From NCBI RefSeq assembly GCF_021391395.1, contig NZ_CP090059.1, positions 1,411,001-1,475,000 of the forward strand: DNA of 64,000 bases, read 5' to 3'. The translations under genes were made by a program, and so were the position numbers. The DNA is from Sphingomonas cannabina. Its GTDB lineage: Bacteria; Pseudomonadota; Alphaproteobacteria; Sphingomonadales; Sphingomonadaceae. Every line of letters starts with the position of its first letter. The stretch's first letter is position 1. The notes under the pieces were generated by a model. That model saw nothing but the letters and a program-made list of their open reading frames with translations. It ran no database searches and was not told the DNA's origin. Positions 53,681 through 64,000 of this stretch are shown piece by piece.

Positions 53681-53946
53681 GAATATACCCCCTGTTCAAG
53701 CCTTTCGGCTGTTCAGCCAATTGAAAGGAACGATCGGGGGCTCGCAACAATTTTTCGTTTATGCAGGTCTCACCACCTCAAAAAGGGGTAGCGCTGTTGC
53801 ATATGGGTAACAGAAACATGATAATGATTACATCTGTCGTTGATGAATACTGCCAATTATTGCTGGGGTTCGATCGCGAGCTAACGAACGCTTGCTCTGC
53901 ATTTCAGTGACGCATTGTTAACTTCATTGCCACGCCGTTCCGTGGT

Positions 53947-55122
<1,176 letters not shown>

Positions 55123-55152
55123 GGAGGGCTCCTGCTTGCGGACGGCATATTC

Positions 55153-55232
55153 CCGTTCGGATTGAGCTTGTCGAAGCCCTGTTCTTCTTTTCGGAAAGAA
55201 AGGGCAGCCCTTCGACAACCTCAGGGCGAACG
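55153..55232. repeat. Compound repeat, family 5 variant (AGCTTGTCGAAGCCC/GGGCTGCCCTTCGACA)
   Basis: CCGTTCGG...TTGTCGAAG on the left pairs with CTTCGACAA...CGAACGG on the right, with a central TTCTTTTCGGAAAGAA palindrome. It resembles the widespread proteobacterial TTCGACAAGCTCAGG repeat. It separates the PhaC-like gene from the thiolase gene. Confidence 0.75.
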
Positions 55233-55249
55233 GGGAGGGATTCGGGCGC

Positions 55250-56311
55250 CTATCTAATGTCGGGAAGGACGTTTAGCCAGCCGGCAAGCGGCTCCCAAAG
55301 CAGCGCCTTGGCGCGGCTGCCGACGACCATCCCGACATGGCCCGCACCGAGCTCGCGGCGGTCGGCGAAGCCGGCGCTGGTGGCGGCCGGGACGATCCGG
55401 TCGGTGAGCGAGACGAAATCCACCGCCGGGCAGGCGAGAGTGGCCGGGTCGACTGTCCGGCCTTCGATCGTCCAGCGGCTATGGTCGGGATCGTTGGCGG
55501 CGAAGAAGCCCTCGAACATCTGCCGCCCCGCGGCGAGGGTGAGCGGGGCGCCGGCATTGGCCCAGTCCTCGAGCCGGATGAACTCGGCCAGCGCCGCGTC
55601 GTCGGCGGTGGCGAGCGCTTCGTACTTGGCGATGGTGCGGGCCGGATCGAGCCGCCAGAAGCCCGACTGCAGCACTTCCATCGGCACCAGCCCGAGCGCC
55701 TCGCAGGCCGGTTCGGCGGCGTGCCACAGGCCGGCGACCTCCGCGCGCGCCGCCTCGCCGAAACGTGAGAAATGCCAAGGCGCGGCGATCAGCGTGAGCC
55801 CGCGCACCGGCAGCGCCGATGCCGCAGCGATCGCGATCGTCCCGCCGAGGCAATAGCCGACCAGCACCGGCGGCTCGGCGAGCGAGCGCAGCATCGGCAG
55901 CAGCATCGTCTCGACATGGGCGGTGATGTCCTGCTCCCGTTCGGCTGGAGTGGGGTCTCCCCAGTCGACGAGCAGCGTGCGATGCCCCTGCGCGGCGATC
56001 CACCGCAGCAGCGAATTCGCAGGCGCGAGATCGAGCACGTGCGGCGGATTGATCAACGAGGGGACGAACACCACCGGCCGCCCTTCTCCGCCATAGTCGC
56101 GCAGACAGGCGCGTCCGGCGCGCGCGACCTCCGGCATAGGCACGGGACGTGGATCGCGCTCGGCGCTCTGATAGCGGGCGAGACCCGCCAGCGCGGCGGC
56201 GCGCCGCTCCGGCGATTCGGCGGTTTCGCTGCGCAGCATGTCGAGGAACAGCGGCAGAGGCCGCGGACCGTGTTGCGGCGCGGAAAGATTCGGTGGTATG
56301 TCGTGTTTCAT
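55250..56311 (-). CDS. PhaC-like alpha/beta hydrolase (short form)
   Basis: 353 residues from the ATG at 56311 (a GTG lies one codon upstream). The lipase box carries cysteine as in PHA synthases: GYCLGG with C154; D304 in SLTDRIVPA and H325 in GAGHVGM complete a triad. [35 protein letters not shown] and [11 protein letters not shown] are PhaC-type motifs. It is much shorter than class I PhaC (about 590) and near class III PhaC size, but no PhaE partner is seen. It may be a polymerase-like or depolymerase-like enzyme. Divergent from phaR. Confidence 0.8.
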   Translation of the reverse strand: MKHDIPPNLSAPQHGPRPLPLFLDMLRSETAESPERRAAALAGLARYQSAERDPRPVPMPEVARAGRACLRDYGGEGRPVVFVPSLINPPHVLDLAPANSLLRWIAAQGHRTLLVDWGDPTPAEREQDITAHVETMLLPMLRSLAEPPVLVGYCLGGTIAIAAASALPVRGLTLIAAPWHFSRFGEAARAEVAGLWHAAEPACEALGLVPMEVLQSGFWRLDPARTIAKYEALATADDAALAEFIRLEDWANAGAPLTLAAGRQMFEGFFAANDPDHSRWTIEGRTVDPATLACPAVDFVSLTDRIVPAATSAGFADRRELGAGHVGMVVGSRAKALLWEPLAGWLNVLPDIR

Positions 56312-56331
56312 CACTGCGGAGCAGCACCGTC

Positions 56332-56886
56332 ATGAAAAAGTCTGCGCCGGGCAGCGGCCCGGTCATCATCAAGAAATACGCCAACCGGCGTCTCTACAAC
56401 ACCGAATCCTCGTCCTACATCACGCTCGAGCATCTCGCTGCGATGACCCGCGAAGGGCGCGACTTCAAGGTCGTCGACGCAAAGACCGAAGAGGATATTA
56501 CGCACAACGTCCTCACCCAGATCATCATGGAGGAGGAAGCGCGGGGCCAGACGATGCTGCCGGTCAATTTCCTGCGCCAGCTGATCGCGCTCTATGGCGA
56601 TTCGATGCAGGCGATGGTGCCGGGCTATCTCGAAGCGTCGATGGAAAGCTTCCGCCGCAATCACGAGCAGTTCAAGTCGGCGGTCGAGGGCGCCTTCGCC
56701 AACTCGCCCTTCGCCGAGATCGCCAAGCGCAACATGGCGATGTTCGAGGCGGCGACCCAGGCGTTCAAGCCGGCCGGAACCGGACCGGCGCCGGCCGCCA
56801 AGGCGCCCGAGGCCAGCAAGGACGACGAGATCGCGGCGCTCAAGGCCGAGCTTGCGAAGCTGCAGGACAAGGTCGCGAAGCTCTGA
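56332..56886 (+). CDS. phaR: Polyhydroxyalkanoate synthesis repressor PhaR
   Basis: 184 residues. The N-terminal DNA/PHA-binding domain starts VIIKKYANRRLYNTESSSYITLEHLA and continues DFKVVDAKTEEDITHNVLTQIIMEEE. The middle domain MLPVNFLRQLIALYGDSMQ is typical. The C-terminus is Ala/Pro-rich and ends with a short coiled coil (DDEIAALKAELAKLQDKVAKL). It represses phasin and its own gene and is released by PHB granules. It is 20 bp from the divergent PhaC-like gene. Confidence 0.96.
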   Translation: MKKSAPGSGPVIIKKYANRRLYNTESSSYITLEHLAAMTREGRDFKVVDAKTEEDITHNVLTQIIMEEEARGQTMLPVNFLRQLIALYGDSMQAMVPGYLEASMESFRRNHEQFKSAVEGAFANSPFAEIAKRNMAMFEAATQAFKPAGTGPAPAAKAPEASKDDEIAALKAELAKLQDKVAKL

Positions 56887-56945
56887 GGCGGGGAGCGGTG
56901 CGGCGATAAGAGGGGCGATAGGCTTGTCGCGCGTGTGCCCCGTTC

Positions 56946-57671
56946 TCACTCGCTGTCGGCCTTGGCCCACTCCATGACGTGAAACCACGGCGCGTCGTCA
57001 TATTGCGCGCGCCTGTCCGCTGGCCCGCCGGTCGCCGGCGGCTCGGCGAAATGGCGAAGCGTCAGGCCCGCGTCGAGCAGTAGCGTCATGTAGGTGGCCA
57101 TCGGACGATGCCAGTTGCGGATGCGGATGCCGCGCCATTCGACCCAGCCCGACCGTTCGGTGAGATAGCCGCGAATCCGCTCTTCCTCCTCGGGCCATTC
57201 GTCCGTGCCGACGATGGTCGCCGTGGTGAAGGCGTTGATATGGGCGATCAGCAGCGTGCCGCCGGGGCGCAGCACCCGCGCCATTTCCGGGATGGCAGCG
57301 CCGATGTCGGGGATGTCGATCAGCGTCAGATAGCTGACGACCAGGTCGAAGCTGGCATCGTCGAACGCGAGCCGCTCGGCGCGGCCGAGGCGGTAGTCGC
57401 CCTGGGGATCGCGCCGCCGCGCCTCGGCGAGCAACGCCTCGGCCGGATCGATGCCGATGGGCGCCATGCCTTCCGCGGCGAGCAGCCGGCAGAACCGTCC
57501 CTCGCCGCAGCCGACGTCGAGCGCGTTGGCGAAGCTGCGCCTGCGCACCCGCGCCAGCATCGCCGGATCGAGGACATGGCGCCGCCCGAACTCATGCTCG
57601 CTGGCGAGGTCGTCGATCCAGGCCTGCGCCGAATCATCCCAACCGCCCAGATCGTCATCGGCAGGTGTCAT
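56946..57671 (-). CDS. Class I SAM-dependent methyltransferase
   Basis: 241 residues from the ATG at 57671. Motif I is NALDVGCGEGRFCRLLA, motif II is FDLVVSYLTLIDI, and the Methyltransf_11 core is VLRPGGTLLIAHINA. RNWHRPMATYMTLLLDAGLTLRHFAEP and the end WFHVMEWAK are typical of a small-molecule methyltransferase. The start overlaps the stop of the dienelactone-hydrolase-like gene (ATGA). Substrate unknown. Confidence 0.9.
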   Translation of the reverse strand: MTPADDDLGGWDDSAQAWIDDLASEHEFGRRHVLDPAMLARVRRRSFANALDVGCGEGRFCRLLAAEGMAPIGIDPAEALLAEARRRDPQGDYRLGRAERLAFDDASFDLVVSYLTLIDIPDIGAAIPEMARVLRPGGTLLIAHINAFTTATIVGTDEWPEEEERIRGYLTERSGWVEWRGIRIRNWHRPMATYMTLLLDAGLTLRHFAEPPATGGPADRRAQYDDAPWFHVMEWAKADSE

Positions 57672-58345
57672 CCGCCGTTCGCCCGGAACAGTTCGAGCGT
57701 GCGTTGCCGGGCGAGGTCGGCGCTCGGCTCGTGATAGTCCTTGCGTCGGTCGGAGTTGAAGCCGTGGCCGGCGTCGTAGAGGTAGATGGTCGCATTGGCC
57801 GGGCGGCTGGCGATCAGCCGCTCGACTCCCGCGACCGGGATGCCGTGGTCGTACCGGCCAAAATGGGCGATCGTCGGCACCTTGGGCGCCTCGCCAGAAT
57901 CCGGCACTAGCCGGCCATAATAGGCCGATGCCGCGGCGATGCCCTGGAGCCGCGCCGCGGCGAGCCAGGCGATGGAGCCGCCGTAGCAATAGCCGATGAC
58001 GAACACCGGCCCTTTGTCGCGGAGCGCGTCGACGCAGGTCTGGACGTCGCTCAGCGACAGCTCGATCGGGTGCAGCGTGCGCGAGAGCTCGATCGCACGG
58101 TCGAGGTCGGCGCCGGTGTAGTCGGCCTCGAAGCCGGGATGCTCGCGGTCGAACAATGCGGGGGCGAGCACCTCGTAGCCCTCGGCGGCATAGTCGTCGG
58201 CGACGTCGCGGATATGGTCGGTGATGCCGAAGATCTCCTGCACCAGCACCAGCCCGCCGCGGCGCTCGCCCGCGGGGTGGACGTGGTAGACGCCGACTTC
58301 TGCGCCGTCGGCCATCGTCATGCGCTCCATCGTGCCGCTCGCCAT
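57668..58345 (-). CDS. Dienelactone hydrolase family protein
   Basis: 225 residues. The nucleophile is the cysteine in FVIGYCYGGSIAWLA, and the triad is completed by the Asp in RYDHGIPV and His in AGHGFNSD. GGLVLVQEIFGITDHIRDVADDYAAEGY is the family N-terminal pattern. It hydrolyses lactone or ester substrates; no chloroaromatic pathway is nearby. Co-transcribed with the methyltransferase, with MarR 24 bp upstream on the same strand. Confidence 0.92.
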   Translation of the reverse strand: MASGTMERMTMADGAEVGVYHVHPAGERRGGLVLVQEIFGITDHIRDVADDYAAEGYEVLAPALFDREHPGFEADYTGADLDRAIELSRTLHPIELSLSDVQTCVDALRDKGPVFVIGYCYGGSIAWLAAARLQGIAAASAYYGRLVPDSGEAPKVPTIAHFGRYDHGIPVAGVERLIASRPANATIYLYDAGHGFNSDRRKDYHEPSADLARQRTLELFRANGG

Positions 58346-58369
58346 TCGCGATCTCCTTCGCGGTTTGCC

Positions 58370-58795
58370 TTACCCAAGGACACGCTCGGCGGCGAGCCGA
58401 AGCGACATGCGTTCCTCGGTCGTCAGTGCGGCGAACACGGCGGCGTCGCTCGCATCGGCGATCTCGGCGAGCGCGGGCACCAGCTTCGCGCCCGATCCGG
58501 TCAGCGCGACCATCTGGAAGCGGCGGTCGCCGCGGCCCTTGGCGCGTACCACCAGCGCCTTGGCGCGCAGGCGGTCGATCAGCTTGGTGACGGCGCCGCG
58601 GGTGAGGCCGACGCGCTCCGCCAGCGCGCTCGGCGCCACCGGTCCCGAATCGTAGAGGGCACGCAGCAGGACCCACTCCGCCGCCGTCACTCCTCGCGCG
58701 GCGAGAGCGCGAGCGAGGTGCTGCGCGGCATGGTTCGACGCCAGCCGCAGCCAATGACCGAGATGCGATTCGAGGGGGCTGACCGGTATGGCCAT
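58370..58795 (-). CDS. MarR-family transcriptional regulator
   Basis: 141 residues from the ATG at 58795, chosen because AGGAAG lies at a good 7-base distance; the ATG at 58801 is too close to it. The winged helix is WVLLRALYDSGPVAPSALAERVGLTRGAVTKLIDRLRAKALV, and the wing is GRGDRRFQMVALTGSG. Dimerisation helices flank it. It is the first gene of the MarR-DLH-methyltransferase set and probably autoregulates it in response to an unknown phenolic-type ligand. Confidence 0.92.
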   Translation of the reverse strand: MAIPVSPLESHLGHWLRLASNHAAQHLARALAARGVTAAEWVLLRALYDSGPVAPSALAERVGLTRGAVTKLIDRLRAKALVVRAKGRGDRRFQMVALTGSGAKLVPALAEIADASDAAVFAALTTEERMSLRLAAERVLG

Positions 58796-58978
58796 GGGCA
58801 TTCTTCCTGTGGAGACGGCCGTGCACTAAGTGAATCAGTTTCCTAGTCAACCATCGTCACTCGCCCGCTTGCATCGCCCGCAACCGCCTGCTAGGCGCCC
58901 GCCAACCCAGCGAGGGGCCGCTTCCGGCCTCTCTCCCTGCATGGGTCAACCTATTCTTCCCGAGAGGAAAGCGAGTCC

Positions 58979-59548
58979 GTGGAGAGTTCCACCGGAAACA
59001 TCGGCGGCGATATCCAGGCGAGCCTCAGCGGGCGCTACGCCACCGCGCTGTTCGAGCTGGCCCGCGACGGCAAGGCGATCGACAAGGTCGAGGCGAGCCT
59101 TGCCGCCGTGCGCGAGGCGCTGGCCGAATCGGCCGAGTTCCGCGCGCTCACCACCAGCCCGGTGATCGGTCGTGCCGACGCCGCCAAGGGCGTCGCCGCG
59201 GTCGCCAAGAAGCTCAAGCTCGACAAGACCACGACGAGCTTCCTGGGCGTGCTCGCCGAGAACCGCCGCTTGGGCCAGCTTCCGGCGATCATCCGCGCCT
59301 TCCGCGGCCTCGCCGCCCGCCATCGCGGCGAGACCACCGCCGAGGTCGTCTCCGCCCACCCGCTCACCGACGATCAGGTCGACGCGCTGAAGCAGCAGCT
59401 TCGCCAGCGCGTGGGCCGTGACGTCACCGTCGATCTCTCGGTCGATCCGTCGCTGCTCGGCGGCCTCACCGTCAAGATCGGCAGCCAGATGATCGACAGC
59501 TCGATCAAGACCCGTCTGAACTCCCTCGCGCACGCGATGAAAGGCTAA
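58979..59548 (+). CDS. atpH: ATP synthase F1 subunit delta
   Basis: 189 residues with a GTG start behind GAGAGGAAAG. The helical N-terminal domain is SGRYATALFELARDGKAIDKVEASL, and the C-terminal beta part is DVTVDLSVDPSLLGGLTVKIGSQMIDSSIKTRLNSLA. It links the F1 head to the b subunits. First gene of the atpHAGDC operon; the F0 genes lie elsewhere, as usual in alphaproteobacteria. Confidence 0.96.
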   Translation: MESSTGNIGGDIQASLSGRYATALFELARDGKAIDKVEASLAAVREALAESAEFRALTTSPVIGRADAAKGVAAVAKKLKLDKTTTSFLGVLAENRRLGQLPAIIRAFRGLAARHRGETTAEVVSAHPLTDDQVDALKQQLRQRVGRDVTVDLSVDPSLLGGLTVKIGSQMIDSSIKTRLNSLAHAMKG

Positions 59549-61087
<1,539 letters not shown>

Positions 61088-61093
61088 GCTCTG

Positions 61094-61172
61094 AACGGGG
61101 AAGGGTGTGCCCTTCCCCGTTCGTGTCGAGCGACGTCGAGACACGTTCCTCGACTTCGCTCGGAACGAACGG
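61094..61172. repeat. Hairpin plus family-5 repeat in the atpA-atpG gap
   Basis: A perfect 12-bp-arm hairpin AACGGGGAAGGG/CCCTTCCCCGTT (61094-61121) is followed by the pair of family-5 units (61122-61145 and 61145-61172). It fills a 98-bp gap inside an operon whose other gap at the 5' end is only 9 bp. Confidence 0.85.
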
Positions 61173-61185
61173 AAGTTGACAGTCG

Positions 61186-62070
61186 ATGGCCTCTCTCAAG
61201 GCGTTGAAAATCCGGATCAACTCGGTCAAGTCGACCCAGAAGATCACCAAGGCGATGAAGATGGTCGCCGCCGCCAAGCTGCGCCGTGCGCAGGAGGCGG
61301 CCGAGGCCGGGCGTCCCTATGCCGAGCGGCTGGAGCGCGTCGTCGCGAGCCTCGCCAGCCGGGTGACGGTGAGCGAGTCGAGCCCCAAGCTGCTTGCAGG
61401 CACCGGCAAGGACCAGGTCCATCTGCTCGTCGTCGCGACCAGCGACCGCGGCCTCGCCGGCGCGTTCAACACCAACATCGCCCGTCTCGCCCGCCGCCGC
61501 GCCGAGGAGCTGATCGCCGAGGGCAAGACGGTCAAGTTCTACACGATCGGCCGCAAGGGCCGCGCGGTGCTCAACCGCCAGCACCGCGACCGCATGGCGC
61601 ACGGGATCGAGCCGGGCGACCTCGGCAAGCTGAGCTTCGCCGACGCGCGCGGCTATGCCGACGACCTGATCGCCCGCTTCGAGGCCGGCGAGTTCGATGT
61701 CGCGCACCTGTTCTACTCGCACTTCAAGTCGGTGCTGACGCAGGAACCGACCGAGCAGCAGATCATCCCGGTCGCGGTTCCGGCCGACACCCGCGCCAAT
61801 GCCGACAGCGGCATGGCGGCGGTGACCTATGAGCCCGACGAGGAGTCGATCCTCGCCGACCTGCTGCCGCGCAACGTCGCGATCCAGCTCTACCGCGCGA
61901 TGCGCGAGAACGCGGCGTCGGAGCAGGGCAGCAAGATGACGGCGATGGACAATGCGACCCGCAACGCGGGCGACCTCATCAACCGGCTCACCATCCAGTA
62001 CAACCGCACCCGCCAGGCCGCGATCACGACCGAGCTGGTGGAGATCATCTCGGGCGCGGAAGCGCTCTAA
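61186..62070 (+). CDS. atpG: ATP synthase F1 subunit gamma
   Basis: 294 residues. The N-terminal helix is LKALKIRINSVKSTQKITKAMKMVAAAKLRRAQ, and the C-terminal helix is DNATRNAGDLINRLTIQYNRTRQAAITTELVEIISGAEAL. The two form the central stalk coiled coil. DRGLAGAFNTNIAR is in the Rossmann middle domain. It couples rotation to catalysis. Confidence 0.98.
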   Translation: MASLKALKIRINSVKSTQKITKAMKMVAAAKLRRAQEAAEAGRPYAERLERVVASLASRVTVSESSPKLLAGTGKDQVHLLVVATSDRGLAGAFNTNIARLARRRAEELIAEGKTVKFYTIGRKGRAVLNRQHRDRMAHGIEPGDLGKLSFADARGYADDLIARFEAGEFDVAHLFYSHFKSVLTQEPTEQQIIPVAVPADTRANADSGMAAVTYEPDEESILADLLPRNVAIQLYRAMRENAASEQGSKMTAMDNATRNAGDLINRLTIQYNRTRQAAITTELVEIISGAEAL

Positions 62071-63564
<1,494 letters not shown>

Positions 63565-63574
63565 CCAACAATCG

Positions 63575-63679
63575 CCCTCTCCCCATCGGGGAGAGGGTTG
63601 GGAGAGGGGTGGGGTCTCACCGAGAGCGTCGCTCGCGGCACTGCCCCTCTCCCCGGCCCTCTCCCCTAAGGGGAGAGGG
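63575..63679. repeat. Family-3 palindromic repeat in the atpD-atpC gap
   Basis: Hairpins CCCTCTCCCC-ATC-GGGGAGAGGG (63575-63597) and CCCTCTCCCC-TAA-GGGGAGAGGG (63657-63679) bracket inverted copies of GGGAGAGGGGT, the same layout as at 19920-20120. It fills nearly all of the 128-bp gap before atpC and ends 13 bp before its start codon. Confidence 0.9.
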
Positions 63680-63692
63680 GGAAGGTAAGGAA

Positions 63693-63947
63693 ATGCTCCA
63701 CTTCGAACTCGTCACGCCCGAGAAGCTGGTCCGCTCCGAGGACGTCTACATGGTCGTCGTGCCCGGCACCGAGGGCGACTTCGGCGTGCTGGAGGGCCAT
63801 GCCCCGATCATGTCGACCGTCCGCGACGGCGAGATCGCGGTCTACAAGAGCCAGGGTGCCACGCCCGAGACGATCGCGGTCGAAGGCGGCTTCGCCGAGG
63901 TCAACGGCATGGGCCTCATCGTCCTCGCCGAGCGCGCTTCGGCCTGA
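63693..63947 (+). CDS. atpC: ATP synthase F1 subunit epsilon, short form
   Basis: 84 residues, only the N-terminal beta-sandwich ([46 protein letters not shown]). The C-terminal helical hairpin that inhibits the bacterial enzyme is absent, as in many alphaproteobacteria, where a zeta subunit can take over inhibition. GTAAGG upstream is the ribosome site, directly after the repeat. Last gene of the operon. Confidence 0.95.
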   Translation: MLHFELVTPEKLVRSEDVYMVVVPGTEGDFGVLEGHAPIMSTVRDGEIAVYKSQGATPETIAVEGGFAEVNGMGLIVLAERASA

Positions 63948-64000
63948 CCTCCCAGATCACGTCCACCGGCTCGCCGGCGGGCACCGCATATTCGATCCGG
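63916..64000 (-). CDS. Possible C-terminal end of a convergent gene (partial)
   Basis: On the minus strand 27 codons read [18 protein letters not shown] then RPKRARRGR before a stop at 63916-63918, overlapping the end of atpC by 32 bp. The first part looks like real protein and the last nine residues are read antisense to atpC. Too short to identify. Confidence 0.35.
   Translation of the reverse strand, partial: RIEYAVPAGEPVDVIWEVRPKRARRGR

Noticed and set aside
53820..53830. GATAATGATTA resembling half of an enterobacterial Fur box upstream of the second TonB receptor
   Set aside because: Only the first half fits (about 10 of 19), it is 140 bp from the start codon, and alphaproteobacterial iron sites usually have a TGC...GCA form; recorded as too weak.
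55250..56311. Canonical class I PHA synthase PhaC
   Set aside because: The cysteine lipase box fits, but the protein is about 240 residues too short and lacks the long N-terminal domain; kept as PhaC-like hydrolase.

Overview
The window is dense, GC-rich chromosomal DNA from an alphaproteobacterium, most likely a member of the Sphingomonadaceae (Sphingomonas or a close relative). The pointers are the TonB-dependent receptor / SapC / JmjC-like cupin / tryptophan-halogenase group, the PhaR-thiolase region, a ThiS-ThiG fusion, an atpHAGDC operon with a short epsilon subunit, and palindromic intergenic repeats of the sphingomonad type. No rRNA, CRISPR array, transposase or phage module was seen. 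One tRNA is present, tRNA-Leu(CAA).

Layout. 0-6.2 kb: a truncated isoprenylcysteine methyltransferase-like membrane protein, a HerA-like ATPase, and a divergent Lrp-type regulator / putA pair for proline catabolism. 6.4-16.9 kb: a carbohydrate-linked accessory block with a GH51 arabinofuranosidase, a flavin-dependent halogenase and a TonB-dependent receptor on the minus strand. Divergent from them are SapC, a JmjC-like cupin, an IclR regulator and an L-fuconate-dehydratase-type enolase-superfamily enzyme. 16.9-19.8 kb: tRNA-Leu and a tyrosine/homogentisate operon (hppD-hmgA-Rieske protein) with two palindromic boxes at its promoter. 20-38.5 kb: housekeeping and envelope genes, including a pseudouridine synthase, crcB, manA, bamD, recN, an M23 peptidase, a SleB-like hydrolase, tgt, queA, a peptidyl-prolyl isomerase, a zinc transporter, der and an Hpt protein.

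38.5-45.3 kb holds the most unusual structure. Two roughly 255-bp elements lie in inverted orientation about 5.2 kb apart. They share conserved ends, and each carries an internal array of degenerate units that repeat every 11 bp. Each element sits beside a hypothetical gene of lower GC. Between them are bacterioferritin and its ferredoxin with iron-type operators, purL-DUF3052, a PAS protein and a rhodanese. 45.4-50.3 kb: the aroQ-accB-accC-arsC operon, then thiS-thiG (fused), a lipoprotein hydrolase and a CsbD protein. 50.5-53.7 kb: a second TonB-dependent receptor. 53.9-58.8 kb: thiolase, a PhaC-like hydrolase, phaR, a methyltransferase, a dienelactone-hydrolase-like protein and MarR. 59-64 kb: the F1 ATP synthase operon, into whose gaps two different repeat families have inserted.

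The two candidates for something not well described are the inverted pair of 11-bp-periodic elements, and the receptor / halogenase / JmjC / SapC group with its sugar-catabolism neighbours. The second group is a recurring but functionally unresolved association. Everything here rests on reading sequence and family knowledge; no database search was run.
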